DNA from: Bacteroidota bacterium
GTDB taxonomy: Bacteria; Bacteroidota; Bacteroidia; AKYH767-A; OLB10
DNA length: 64,000 nucleotides
Reading direction: 5' to 3'
Assembly: GCA_016721435.1 (NCBI GenBank)
Contig: JADKIC010000003.1
Span: 186,001 to 250,000, forward strand
Shown here in pieces: positions 19,666 to 31,310 of the stretch (position 1 is the first letter of the stretch; each line of letters opens with the position of its first letter). A model generated the notes under the pieces. The model saw only the letters and a list, made by a program, of their open reading frames with translations, made no database searches and was not told the origin of the DNA. Both the position numbers and the translations under genes were made by a program.

Positions 19666-20953
19666 TTATCGAATGTATTTAAAGCTTCTTCCTGCAAAGA
19701 TGGAACTGGCGCCGAGGTCTTCTTCCAAACGCAATAGTTGATTGTATTTTGAAATCCTGTCTGAACGGGAAGCCGAGCCTGTTTTGATCTGGCCTGTATT
19801 TAACGCAACAGCAAGATCTGCTATTGTGGAATCTTCCCTTTCTCCGGAACGATGACTCATCACAGCCGTATAGCTATTTTTTAGCGAGATTTACTGCATT
19901 AATCGTTTCCGTTAATGTCCCTATTTGATTGACTTTCACAAGAATGGAATTTGCGGTTTTCGCATCTATTCCTTTTTGAAGGCGTCGTGAATTGGTGACA
20001 AAGAGATCGTCTCCCACCAACTGAATCTTATCGCCCAATACTCTCGTTAACTCATCCCAACCCTTCCAGTCATCCTCTGCTAAACCATCTTCGATAGAAA
20101 TAATAGGGTACTTTTTGCACCAATCCGCCCAAAAACTAACCATCTCAGAGGAGGTAAGCTTGTCACCGGTCGATTTCTTAAAGATATACATTCCGCTGGC
20201 TTCATCGTAGAATTCAGTACTGGCAGCATCCATGGCAATGAAAATATCCTTACCTGCCGAATACCCTGCTTTTTCAATGGCTTCCAATACCGCCTGAATA
20301 GCTTCTTCATTCGATTGCAGATTGGGCGCGAATCCACCTTCATCTCCCACATTGGTACTTAAGCCCTTCGATTTTAGAACACCTTTCAATGCATGAAAAA
20401 CTTCTGTTCCCATTCGGAGGGATTCCGCAAAACTATCTGCTCCTGTAGGCATCACCATGAACTCTTGAAAATCAATCTTATTATCCGCATGCGCTCCTCC
20501 ATTGAGGATATTCATCATAGGAAGAGGAAGGGTGCAGGCATTTACCCCGCCGATATATCTGTATAGCGACATTCCGGATTCAGCCGCCGCCGCTTTTGCA
20601 ACAGCAAGAGAAACTCCTAAAATGGCATTCGCTCCCAGATTTGACTTATTCTCAGAACCGTCTAACCGGATCATCGCCTCATCAATCGCACGTTGATCAA
20701 AGACCGAAAACCCCTTTAATTCTTCAAAAATTACCGATTTGACATTATTTACTGCCTTTAAGACCCCTTTTCCAAGAAATCTGGACTTATCATTGTCCCT
20801 TAATTCTGCAGCCTCATGCTTTCCGGTAGAAGCTCCCGAGGGAACTGCAGCACGGCCGGAATAACCGCTTTGTGTAAATGCTTCAACTTCAATGGTTGGG
20901 TTTCCCCTGGAATCAAGAATTTCCCTGGCGTGGAGGGCTACAATTAAGCTCAT
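19666..20953 (-). CDS. eno: Enolase (frameshifted in an A-run)
   Basis: Enolase converts 2-phosphoglycerate to phosphoenolpyruvate in glycolysis. The start is the ATG at 20951-20953 (MSLIVALHAREILDSRGNP), not the longer upstream frame. SGASTGKHEA, NILNGGAHADN, SIEDGLAEDDWKGW and the signature ILVKVNQIGTLTET are all present, with the Mg-binding Asp and Glu residues. The frame breaks after NLAKK near 19880, and the C-terminal part (MSHRSGEREDSTIADLAVA ... KYNQLLRLEEDL) continues in another frame to 19666. The A6 run would need eight A to read AKKNSYTAV; 1288 + 2 bases then makes exactly 430 codons. An essential glycolytic gene broken this way is most likely a homopolymer read error. Confidence 0.95.
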
Positions 20954-21058
20954 AGATGAAACGTTATTATTAGAGGGTCGTAAAAATAAGAAATAGCTGT
21001 CGTTTTGCTTCACTTAAACTTCAAATATTTAAATAAACAATTCCTAAATTTGCAAATC

Positions 21059-21553
21059 ATGTTCCGTCACCTGTTTCGTCCGCTTTTGTCCTTACTGGTC
21101 TTACTGATCTTTATGGGATCTGCAGGCTGGCTGTATACCGGGCATTTTTGTAAGATGGAAGAAGCTTGCGAAGAAGTGGTTTCGGGAGATTGTTGCAGCG
21201 ACAAGGGAGATGCCTGTAAAGTAGATCAATCCGCTTTTGGAGATGATCGCCTTGCTCGGAAAGTGACTTCAGATAGAAACGAAAGTGCTAGTGAGAACCT
21301 TTATTCAACCAATGACGAGAACTGTTGTTTTGACGTTGACTTTTATCTCAATTTTCCGGTGTATAAAACAACTTCTTTCGGAATTCCGGCAGCTGGATTT
21401 CTTTCCATTGATTTTGTAGTCAATACCTATTTTAATAGTTCAAATTTCCTGAATAGTTCATTTGGTTTTGCAGGGATGGCTACTCCGCCACCTCTACATG
21501 AATGGGTTTCCTTGTCGCAAAGATTGGCAGTGCTGAGTGTTTTCAGAGTCTGA
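21059..21553 (+). CDS. HYC_CC_PP family protein (metal-associated, periplasmic)
   Basis: A 164-residue protein is predicted from ATG 21059, preceded by a TAAATTTG -7 element at 21045-21052. An N-terminal hydrophobic helix (LLSLLVLLIFMGSAGW) is followed by HFCKMEEAC, a CC pair, a second CC (ENCCFDVDFYL) and a late TPPPLHEW. That order matches the HYC_CC_PP family, which in Bacteroidota often lies beside TonB receptors and heavy-metal-associated proteins. The many Cys and His residues suggest binding of copper or a similar ion on the periplasmic side; this is inferred. It is divergent from eno and starts the three-gene module ending at 24196. Confidence 0.7.
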   Translation: MFRHLFRPLLSLLVLLIFMGSAGWLYTGHFCKMEEACEEVVSGDCCSDKGDACKVDQSAFGDDRLARKVTSDRNESASENLYSTNDENCCFDVDFYLNFPVYKTTSFGIPAAGFLSIDFVVNTYFNSSNFLNSSFGFAGMATPPPLHEWVSLSQRLAVLSVFRV

Positions 21554-21612
21554 TAACAGTTTAATTTATATGGATGGCTACGGCCTTTACTTATCGATTA
21601 AACCCATGATTC

Positions 21613-23855
21613 ATGAAAAAAATAATATTCACGCTGTTGTGTCTGGTCTCCAGTTACTACCTCACAGCTCAAAGTATAAGCATTAAAGGTATCGTCCGCG
21701 ATGCCTCTTCCGGTAAGTCATTGCCCGGCGCCACAGTTTTATTGCCCGCTCTTCAATCCGTAACAGTATCAGATATGCAAGGGCGATTTTGCTCGAAACG
21801 ACCGGAACTTTTCCTGTGCAGTTAGTGATATCGTATGTGGGATTTCTGCCTGATACCCTCGTGGTACGGGAGGCCTCGGAAGAACTAACTATTAACTTAT
21901 ATGCTTCTCTGGAATTAAAGGAAGCTGAAATTACTGCCCGTCGGCAATCCACAGAAATTTCTACACTCCAGCCGCGAAATGTTGAATTGCTGAACGAGGG
22001 CGAGTTGTTAAAAGCAGCTTGTTGCAATTTATCCGAAAGCTTTGAAACCAATCCTTCTGTAGATGTGAATTACACGGATGCAGTAACAGGAGCCAGAGAG
22101 ATTCAATTGCTGGGTTTATCCGGAATCTATACGCAGATGTTGGGAGAAGCCATTCCTACCCTTCGTGGACTTGCAACACCCTATGGATTGATGTATATTC
22201 CGGGTTCATGGATGGAATCGATTCAGATTACCAAAGGTGTTGGCTCTGTTGCATATGGTTATGAAGGGATGAATGGTCAAATTAATGTAGAATATAAAAA
22301 GCCGCTTGAAGAGCAACCGCTGCTGCACCTGAATGTTTATGGAGATGCTTTCGGCAGAGCAGAGTTGAATACTATTTATACGATGCCGCTAAAGAGCAAC
22401 TGGAATTATATGTTCATGGGACATGTCAGTGGTTTGCAAACCAAGAATGACCATAATAATGATAATTTTATGGACATGCCACTCTATCGGCAGATGAATG
22501 TTTATAACCGTTTGCATTACAATAGCAGGAATAAATTCGAAGGTCAGTTTGGATTGAAGGCCATGCTCGAAGATCGTACCGGAGGAAATATAGGCTTCGA
22601 CGAATCAAAAGATAAGTTCACTACCAAAGCCTATGGTTTCCGGATTGAAACACGTCGTGTGGAAGCCTATTCAAAAACAGGAATGGTGTTTCCGGAAACA
22701 CCCTATAAATCGATGGGTCTTCAACTCTCCGCTACTTTGCATGATCAGAATGCCTATTTCGGGTTAAGAACCTATTTAGGCACTCAATATTCCGGATATG
22801 CGAATTATATTTACATGACTGTGATAGGAACAACAGATCATAAAATTAAAACCGGAATGGATTTCAAGTATGACGTGTACGATGAGTCAGTAGATGATAG
22901 TGCGTTTACCAGAACTGAATCTGTTCCCGGCGTGTATGTTGAATATACCTATGGTTGTGAAGAAGAAAAATTTGGTGCCATTGCTGGGGTCAGAGCAGAT
23001 TATCATAACCTTTTTGGTTGGTTGTATACGCCGCGAGTGAACCTGAAGTATAATTTTCTTCCTGAACTTATTGTGCGGGCATCGGCCGGGAGAGCCTATC
23101 GAACGCCCAATACGTATTCTGATAATATCGGGTTGTTCGTGAGTGCTAAAGAACTGGAAGTATTGGAAAAACCGAAAATGGAAGATGCATGGAATGGTGG
23201 AGTGAACCTGACAGCAAGATTTAAAGTGAATGGAAAGGAAGGAAGTGTAGCACTAGATGCCTATCATACCTTCTTTAATAATCAATGGGTCTCCGATCAA
23301 TTTAGTAGTTCCACATCCGTTTACTATTATAATCTAAAAGGGGAGTCGTCGGCCAGTTCAATGCAGGCTACAGTTACTTATGAACCTGTATTGGGACTTG
23401 TGATGAAAGCTGCCTGGCGATTTGATGATGTAAAAGCCGACTATCTTGATTTCCCGGATTTGTCTAAACCCTTGCTGGCACGTAATAAATCATTGCTCAA
23501 TATTGCCTATACCGATCGTTCAGAGCGGTGGAGGGGAGATGTCACACTGCAATGGGAAGGACCAAAACCATTGCCACTTGCAGCAGGAACCGATCATGGA
23601 AATCATGAAAACGGAACCGGCTTCTCCAAATCACCGGATTATTTTCAGTTGATGGCTCAGATTACCCGTGTTTTCAAAATTTGGGAGATTTATCTGGGGG
23701 CTGAAAATATTTTGAATTATACCCAGCATCAGGTCATCCTCGGCAGCGATAACCCTTTCGGATCGGATTTTGATGCGACTCAGATATGGGGTCCGGTGAT
23801 GGGAACAAGAATTTATGCCGGAGTGAGATTAAATATTAACAAATCAAAAAATTAA
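21613..23855 (+). CDS. TonB-dependent outer-membrane receptor (one frameshift near the N-terminus)
   Basis: A signal peptide (MKKIIFTLLCLVSSYYLTAQ) leads into a carboxypeptidase-regulatory-like domain (IKGIVRDASSGKSLPGATV), then a plug domain (REIQLLGLSGIYTQML ... MESIQITKGVGSVAYGYEG) and a long beta-barrel ending in NINKSKN. It is about 747 residues when repaired. The frame is lost at TTTT near 21790; one more T restores QGRFLLETTG and makes 748 codons including the stop. Such receptors import large or scarce ligands using TonB energy. Between an HYC_CC_PP protein and an HMA protein, a metal ion or metal chelate, probably copper, is the likely ligand. The plug-to-barrel sequence is otherwise complete. 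Confidence 0.9.
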
Positions 23856-23860
23856 GGAAA

Positions 23861-24196
23861 ATGCTGAAAATTAAAATAGTTATTCTACTCCTATTTTCCA
23901 TGGCTACGGCTTATTCACAGTCTGATACTATCCGGGTTAAAACCAGTGCCCAATGTTCAATGTGCAAGAAAAAACTGGAACATGATATCGTCTACACTAA
24001 GGGCGTGAAATTCGCAGCTCTTGATCTGAAGACAAAGCAATTAATGGTTATTTATAATCCGGAAAAAACGAGTCCCGATAAAATTCGACAGGCCGTTTCC
24101 ATGATCGGTTATGATGCGGATTCAATACCTGCCGATCCAAAAACCTACAAGAATCTGAGTGATTGTTGTAAGAAGGGCGGACACGATGATGAATAG
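23861..24196 (+). CDS. Secreted heavy-metal-associated (HMA) domain protein
   Basis: A 111-residue protein starts 5 bp after the TonB receptor stop, so it is almost certainly co-transcribed with it. A signal peptide (MLKIKIVILLLFSMATAYSQ) precedes one HMA fold with the metal-binding CSMC in the expected first loop (TSAQCSMCKKKLEHD), followed by the beta-alpha-beta pattern (VKFAALDLKTKQLMVIYN, then RQAVSMIGYDAD). The tail LSDCCKKGGHDDE adds Cys, His and acidic residues. It is likely a periplasmic metallochaperone handing Cu(I) or a similar ion between the receptor and further transporters. Metal identity is inferred from the motif. Confidence 0.85.
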   Translation: MLKIKIVILLLFSMATAYSQSDTIRVKTSAQCSMCKKKLEHDIVYTKGVKFAALDLKTKQLMVIYNPEKTSPDKIRQAVSMIGYDADSIPADPKTYKNLSDCCKKGGHDDE

Positions 24197-24221
24197 CAGA
24201 ATACCTCAGTAGAAGCTTGAG

Positions 24222-24330
24222 CTACACAATAGCTTTTGATGCGAAATTCATGACATCATTACCCGTAATGGTCTTGTCACATAAGATAATTAAACGCTCT
24301 ACCACTTTTCTTAATTCTCTGATATTTCCT
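24222..24330 (-). pseudogene. Duplicated 3' fragment of the sigma-54 activator gene
   Basis: Read on the minus strand, 24330-24222 encodes GNIRELRKVVERLIILC and continues to ASKAIV with a TAG stop at 24224-24222. This is nearly identical to the last ~35 residues of the intact activator at 24748-25914 (ends ASKATV). The similarity extends about 30 bp past both stops (AGCTTTTGA(T/G)GCGAAATTCA and flanks). It is a stranded remnant of a duplication or of a lost second activator gene, beginning directly after the HMA gene stop. Confidence 0.85.
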
Positions 24331-24747
24331 GACTTTTACCTGCATTCACGGGTAAAATCTAAAGTTAACTGTATTCAGTCGGTTAAGTTAATGGTTTTCT
24401 ACTTTAACCTCACTCAGAGCAGGTATAAAGTAAATTAGAGTGATTAAAACACCATATAGAACAGTAACAATTCCAAACTTAAACCTACCTACGCTGAAGC
24501 TTCTGCAGGCAGGCGCTGCGTTCGCGGCGGGTTCGCGGCGGTCGCTGCGTTTAAACTGGAAATTCTTTATCAGAACATTCTTTTATTCAAAACTAAGATT
24601 ATTTATGGTTGAAAAGTAAAGTCGAAGCTCAGGGAAAAAGCGATTATATTCATCTTCAAAGAAATTGAAAGACCGCACTAAAAAGTACTAGTTAGGAGAA
24701 GGGCTGACCCGATTATTAAGCACAGAATTCCTTAGTATAAGCTTTAT
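24331..24747. other. Non-coding interval with a GC-rich repeat patch
   Basis: No credible gene is seen. The interval is AT-rich except for about 24485-24552, where a GC-rich stretch contains GGCAGGC and two copies of GTTCGCGGCGG bounded by CGCTGCG words. Its base composition differs sharply from the flanks, so it may be a small repeat insertion. Confidence 0.5.
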
Positions 24748-25914
24748 CTAAACAGTAGCTTTTGAGGCGAAATTCATGACATCTGTCCCGGTGATCGTCT
24801 TATCGCATAAGATGATCAAACGCTCTACCACATTTCTTAATTCTCTGATATTTCCTGTCCAGTTGATTTTTTTCAACTCTTCATAGGCGTCTTTCGAAAA
24901 AGTTTTCTTCGGCATCTTATAGTCTTCACAAATTTGCTCCATAAAAAATTCAGCAATTTGTGGAATATCGTCCTTCCGTTCATTTAAAGAGGGAACGTGA
25001 ATTACAATAACACTTAAGCGGTGATATAAATCTTCACGAAAATTATTCTTTTCAATTTCTTTTTGCAAATCCTTATTGGTAGCGGCTATTATTCTGACAT
25101 TGACAGGTATTTCTTTCTCTCCACCAACTCTGGTGATCTTATTTTCTTGTAAGGCGCGAAGAACTTTTGCCTGTGCAGATAAGCTCATGTCACCTATCTC
25201 ATCTAAGAATAAAGTGCCATTATGTGCCAGCTCAAATTTTCCGATCCGTTGTTTAACGGCAGAGGTGAAAGCTCCTTTTTCATGGCCGAATAATTCACTT
25301 TCGATTAACTCCGAAGGTATGGCGGCGCAATTGACTTCAATTAATGGAGAAGCATTTCGATTACTTTGCTCATGAACCCATCGTGCAACCAATTCTTTCC
25401 CTGTTCCGTTTTCTCCGGTAATTAATACACGTGCATCTGTGGGCGCAACGCGGGCAATCATTTCTTTTATTTTAAGAATGGGCTCTGAATTACCAACCAT
25501 ATCATTGTTACGGGTGATTTTCTTCTTTAGTGTCTTGGTTTCTTTCACCAAAATAGAGCGGTCAAGGGCATTTCGTAACGTGATAAGCATGCGATTCAAA
25601 TCAAGAGGCTTGGAAATAAAATCATAGGCTCCTTTTTTAATCGCTTCCACTGCCGTTTCAATTGTTCCGTGACCTGAGATCATGATAACCGGCGTGTCAT
25701 TCTGAATTTCCATGATTTTCTCCAGTAATTCAAGACCATCCATTTTAGGCATCTTAATATCGCAGAGCACCACATCGAATTTTTCTGATTCGATCTTCTT
25801 TAACCCTTCAAGCCCATCTGCAGCATCCTGCACTTCATGTGATTCATATTCAAGAATCTCTTTCAAAGTGTTTCTGATGCTTTTTTCGTCGTCTATTACT
25901 AAAATTTTTGCCAT
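24748..25914 (-). CDS. NtrC-type sigma-54 activator lacking a DNA-binding domain
   Basis: The 388-residue protein has a receiver domain (residues 1-120: acidic pair D8/D9, phospho-acceptor D52 in VVLCDIKMP, K102 in FISKP). An AAA+ domain follows (Walker A GENGTGKE at 167-174, Walker B TLFLDE at 234-239, arginine-finger region FREDLYHRL). The sigma-54-contacting loop reads GAFTSA (214-219) instead of GAFTGA. The chain stops at about residue 388, right after the AAA+ lid (NIRELRNVVERL), so the C-terminal Fis-like helix-turn-helix of NtrC proteins is absent. It should activate RpoN promoters in response to an unknown sensor kinase, possibly from solution rather than from enhancers. It ends the minus-strand series exporter - ppx - activator, 7 bp after ppx. 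Confidence 0.9.
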   Translation of the reverse strand: MAKILVIDDEKSIRNTLKEILEYESHEVQDAADGLEGLKKIESEKFDVVLCDIKMPKMDGLELLEKIMEIQNDTPVIMISGHGTIETAVEAIKKGAYDFISKPLDLNRMLITLRNALDRSILVKETKTLKKKITRNNDMVGNSEPILKIKEMIARVAPTDARVLITGENGTGKELVARWVHEQSNRNASPLIEVNCAAIPSELIESELFGHEKGAFTSAVKQRIGKFELAHNGTLFLDEIGDMSLSAQAKVLRALQENKITRVGGEKEIPVNVRIIAATNKDLQKEIEKNNFREDLYHRLSVIVIHVPSLNERKDDIPQIAEFFMEQICEDYKMPKKTFSKDAYEELKKINWTGNIRELRNVVERLIILCDKTITGTDVMNFASKATV

Positions 25915-25921
25915 AAGATCT

Positions 25922-26842
25922 TTATTTTAAGTCGGCAAGGATGCCTTCTTTAAGAGCATGAGTACTCAGGTGGATTTCGTTGATTGTTGCCTTTCGCAGC
26001 ACAAATGTAAGCAATAGAGAGGCGAGCAGGATCATATCAGCACGCATCTTTAAAATCCCCGGTATACGTAGCCGCTCTTCATAGGTGGAGGAGAGTAGTT
26101 CACGATGTAATGTCCGGTATTCACTGAGTTTGAAAATATAATGGGTTTTGCGCCCAAGTTTCAGATTGTATTTTCTCAGGATAATATTCGCAAAAGTATC
26201 AAATGAGCCACTGGAGCCGATGAGCCTTTCCGGTTTGAATTTATCACAGGCTTGAAGCAGGCTTTCCAGTTCTTTTTCAAGTAATTTATTTAAGTCAGCT
26301 ACTTCTTTTGGCCGGATGGGATCTGAAGGGGCCAGTGTTTCTGCCAATCGGGCGGCGCCAAGCCGGAAACTTTTTTTCCAATGAATTTTTTCATCATTAC
26401 ATAAAATAAACTCCGTACTTCCTCCTCCAATATCCATGATCAGCGAACAACTTTCAGGGAAGGTCATCGCGGACTGTACACCTTTGTAGATGAGAAAAGC
26501 TTCACGGTCCCCGTCAATTAACTGAATAGTAAATCCGGTTTTCCTTTTTATCTCTTCGAGCAAAACAGGTCCATTAATAGCATCTCTCAAAGCAGCGGTG
26601 CCGTGAATAATAGTCTTATCTACCTTGTAGCCGTTAATAAGTTCTTTATAATCCATCAAGGCAGCTAAGGCTTTTTGTGCAGGGATCGGACCAATCAGCC
26701 GGTTACGAATTCCCTGTGACCCCAGTTTGACCACTCTCTTTCTGCGACAGAGAAACTTCCAGCCATCGCCTTTTTTCTCTGCTACCAAAAGATTAAAAGT
26801 GTTGGTGCCGCAATCTATAACAGCAACGCGTTGTTGATGCAT
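25922..26842 (-). CDS. Ppx/GppA family exopolyphosphatase
   Basis: The 306-residue protein is of the actin-like ASKHA fold. AVIDCGTNTFNLLV near the N-terminus is the phosphate-1 loop, DGDREAFLIYKGV carries the catalytic Glu region, and MDIGGGSTEF is the phosphate-2 loop. The family removes phosphate from polyphosphate or from pppGpp. At 306 residues it is the short, two-domain form common in Bacteroidota, without the HD-like extension of E. coli Ppx. The ATG (26840-26842) immediately follows the repaired stop of the ABC permease, so translation is probably coupled. Polyphosphate and pppGpp cannot be told apart here. Confidence 0.88.
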   Translation of the reverse strand: MHQQRVAVIDCGTNTFNLLVAEKKGDGWKFLCRRKRVVKLGSQGIRNRLIGPIPAQKALAALMDYKELINGYKVDKTIIHGTAALRDAINGPVLLEEIKRKTGFTIQLIDGDREAFLIYKGVQSAMTFPESCSLIMDIGGGSTEFILCNDEKIHWKKSFRLGAARLAETLAPSDPIRPKEVADLNKLLEKELESLLQACDKFKPERLIGSSGSFDTFANIILRKYNLKLGRKTHYIFKLSEYRTLHRELLSSTYEERLRIPGILKMRADMILLASLLLTFVLRKATINEIHLSTHALKEGILADLK

Positions 26843-28172
26843 CTAGCCTTTGTAAAATAACCAGCGGGAAAGCTCTTTGTAGGTGATTTTTTGCCATACA
26901 ACAATATTCCTGTCCGGTAAATTTTTCCCGCCAGCCATGTAGCCCCGATAAAGCCTAAGATTAACAATGAAATGGACAATGCCAGTTCCCAACCGGGAAC
27001 GCCAAATGCAATTCTGACCATCATCACAACCGGCGAGGTGAAGGGAATTATTGAAAACCAAAATCCCAACTGACTATCCGGATTTTGAACGATCGTTTGA
27101 GCTACAACAAAGGCGAGGATGAGTGGTATGGTCACAGGAAGCATAAACTGCTGGGTCTCCGTTTCATTATCCACAGCAGCACCTATTGCAGCAAATAGAG
27201 CACTGTACAATAAATAACCACCCAGAAAATAAACAATGAAACAGGTGATGATCAACGGGAAGTTGATACTTGACATTTGTCCAAGCACTTTGAGATCATA
27301 TCTTGTTTCACTTCGCTGTTTGCCCCCAATTCCTCTAATCCTTTTGGATCAAGTTTATCTTTCCCCATTTGCTGGGCAATAACAGTAGCGTCTTTACCCG
27401 AATCTACCAAAACTTTACCCGCGATCGTTGTCAATGTCAATGTTAATACGATCCAAAGTAAAAACTGAGTTAACCCTACCAGAGCTATACCTACAATCTT
27501 GCCCATCATTAATTGAAAGGGTTTTACAGAAGAGATGATAATCTCTACAATACGATTGGATTTCTCTTCAATGACACCTCTCATTACCTGCACGCCATAA
27601 AGAAAGATAAACAGATATATCAGGAAGCCGCAAATAAATCCTACCACGGTCGCAAGTTCTGCGCTATTTTCTTCGCCTTTTAAGGACAGTGTTTTCAGGT
27701 CTACTTTCGTATCGATCGACGAAAGGGTTTTCTGGTCGATTCCGGCTGACTTCAGCTTATCGTTTTCAATTTGCTTCTTTAGGATACTCTCAATATAAGT
27801 GGTGACACTAAGATTGGCCTGCTTTTCAGTAAACAACATCGCACCTCCTGGGTTCTTCATCATATCAGAAGGCAGGAAAAGTATACCGTAGTGTTTTTCA
27901 GGGTCAAAAGCAGCCTTCGCCGAATCAAGAGATAGCTTGCTATTAATAAATACCACACTTTCAGAACCGGGCAAGGTGGAGGTGAAAATGTCGGGGTTCT
28001 GGTCAATGACGAGTATTTTACTCACATTATCCCCTGAGTAATTCGCAATCATCACCGGTGCTAAGGCCAGTGCGGCCATTAAAACCGGGCCAAGAATGGT
28101 CATGACAATAAATGATTTCTTTTTAACGCGTGACAGGTATTCGCGTTGTATAATTAAAAGGATTTTATTCAT
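26843..28172 (-). CDS. ABC-2 type exporter permease, NatB-like (two frameshifts)
   Basis: An N-terminal helix after MNKILLIIQREYLSRVKKKS is followed by a ~150-residue extracytoplasmic domain, then a cluster of membrane helices including FLIYLFIFLYGVQVMRGVIEEK, the usual layout of COG1668/NatB permeases. The frame is lost at TCAAAGTG near 27283, where one A restores KVLGQM, and again at the A6 near 26896. The true end is then YKELSRWLFYKG at 26843 rather than the longer out-of-frame tail. 1330 + 2 bases gives 444 codons. It overlaps the ATPase gene by 4 bp (ATGA). Together they form an exporter of unknown substrate (Na+ or hydrophobic compounds in relatives). Confidence 0.85.
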
Positions 28173-29100
28173 GATTCGATGGTTATGGGTTGAGTTACAC
28201 TTTGAATAAAAATATCATTCATACTGGGAAGAACTTCTCTAAAACTATGAATCGTGACATTCTGAATCAGTCCTTGCAACAGCGCATTAGTATTTACTTC
28301 ATCATTTATTCGAATACTGGCTTTCATCCAGTCGCCATGCGCTTCATTGCTGAGCAGTTCAAAATTACCCCAAAGGCTGTTGGCCAGACTAATATTGGTG
28401 CCCTCGTATTCAATTTCATATAGATTACTTCTAAATGAACGGCGGACATCACGCACAGGCCCTTCCAGCAATTTTTTGGATTTATTAATGAGAGCAATAT
28501 GCGTACAGAGTTCTTCAACTGACTCCATGCGGTGAGTCGACAGAGCAATAGTAGTCCCGTTCCCTTTCATGCGCAGCAACTCATCTTTAATCAGGTTGGC
28601 ATTAATAGGATCAAATCCGGTAAAGGGTTCATCTAATATAAGTAAAGGTGGTTCATGCACTACCGTTATAATGAACTGCACCTTTTGTTGCATCCCTTTC
28701 GAAAGTTCTTCAATTTTTTTTGTCCACCAGCTTTTAATTTCAAAGCGCTCAAACCAGGTTTTCAACCTTTTCAAGGCTTCACTTCTGCTGAGACCTTTTA
28801 ACTGAGCCAGATAGAGGGCTTGTTCACCCACTTCCATCTTCTTATAGAGGCCGCGTTCTTCCGGAAGATATCCTATAAGAGAAGTATGTTTCGGGTGGAG
28901 GTGTTCATTTCTAAACAGTACTTCCCCGGAGTCGGGAGCCGTTATCTGGTTAATAATTCGGATAAGAGAAGTTTTCCCAGCGCCGTTTGGCCCCAGCAAA
29001 CCGAAAACTGCACCTTCAGGAATCGACAAGAAACCTTATCTAGTGCAATATCTTTTGCATAAGACTTAGACACATTTCGTACTTCAAGAATGTTATTCAT
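28169..29100 (-). CDS. ABC exporter ATPase, NatA-like (one frameshift)
   Basis: The real start is the ATG at 29098-29100 (MNNILEVRNVSKSYAKD). The frame breaks at GTTTCTTGTCG near 29033, where a missing T would give DKVSLSIPEGAVFG; one added base makes 311 codons. Walker A is GPNGAGKTS, the Q-loop region GYLPEERGLY, the signature LSKGMQQKV (SKGMQQ type) and Walker B LLILDEPFTGFD with the catalytic Glu, then the switch His in LSTHRM. The ~80-residue C-terminal extension fits the NatA/YhaQ group. It pairs with the overlapping permease downstream. Confidence 0.93.
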
Positions 29101-29343
29101 AATAATAGTAGACTAAAATCAGGAGGCTAAAGTAGTTTAGATAAAAGAAAAGTCGGTATTTTTAAGAAAGATTAAGTGAGTCAAATGCAAGAAAAAGGCG
29201 GAATCGGACAAAAATGGAGGAGAGAAATGGGAGATATTGACGCTAAAGTGGAGGTATTAATCGGAAAAGACGGACTTTTTTAAACAATATGTCGGTGATT
29301 ATTAATAAGATATGAACTATTTGAATAAATACTTGCTGAAATA

Positions 29344-29374
29344 TTTGACAAAGAGAAAAGACGTAGTAATTTTG
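29344..29374 (+). promoter_or_regulatory. rrn promoter P1
   Basis: TTTG at 29344-29347 and TAATTTTG at 29367-29374 are separated by 19 nt, an exact match to the Bacteroidota primary-sigma consensus. A GC-rich start region (CCCTCCCG) follows, as at many stringently controlled rRNA promoters. Confidence 0.8.
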
Positions 29375-29437
29375 CCCTCCCGTTTACGGATATCCGCAAG
29401 GAGAAGTGAGAAAGTTCTTAAAAAAGATTAAAATAAA

Positions 29438-29469
29438 TTTGGTGGGAAGAAAAAGAGTTTGTACTTTTG
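29438..29469 (+). promoter_or_regulatory. rrn promoter P2
   Basis: TTTG at 29438-29441 and TACTTTTG at 29462-29469 are separated by 20 nt, about 95 bp downstream of P1. The sequence after the -7 element (CACCCCCAATT) again suggests a C-rich start site. Tandem promoters fit an rRNA operon. Confidence 0.8.
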
Positions 29470-29575
29470 CACCCCCAATTACGGGAAAATAGTTCTGAAT
29501 TAAGATTGAAACAAGTCAAGTAATAAGTGTCGGTAGCGACACTGAATTGTATCAAACGTTCTTTGAAGGATTGGA

Positions 29576-29589
29576 AGGAAATAACAAGC
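29576..29589 (+). other. Left arm of the pre-16S processing stem
   Basis: AGGAAATAACAAGC is exactly complementary to 31211-31224 (GCTTGTTATTTCCT) beyond the 3' end of 16S. Closing the 16S loop this way gives the RNase III-type stem used to excise pre-16S rRNA. Confidence 0.7.
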
Positions 29590-29670
29590 GCAGTACGAGC
29601 TAAGACTCGTATTGAGTAGAAATCTGAGCAAATCATATTCTGACGAAAGTTGGAATTCAAACATTAATTA

Positions 29671-31191
<1,521 letters not shown>

Positions 31192-31210
31192 ATAGAGCAG
31201 ATTTCAAACT

Positions 31211-31224
31211 GCTTGTTATTTCCT
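31211..31224 (+). other. Right arm of the pre-16S processing stem
   Basis: GCTTGTTATTTCCT pairs with 29576-29589 over 14 bp; see the left arm. Confidence 0.7.
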
Positions 31225-31310
31225 CCATTACCTTCTTCTATTGAAGGAATCCCAAAACGAGTTCGGAGTAGGCCTCGAGACAGTGAGGCTACGAAAAAGC
31301 TATAATCCAT

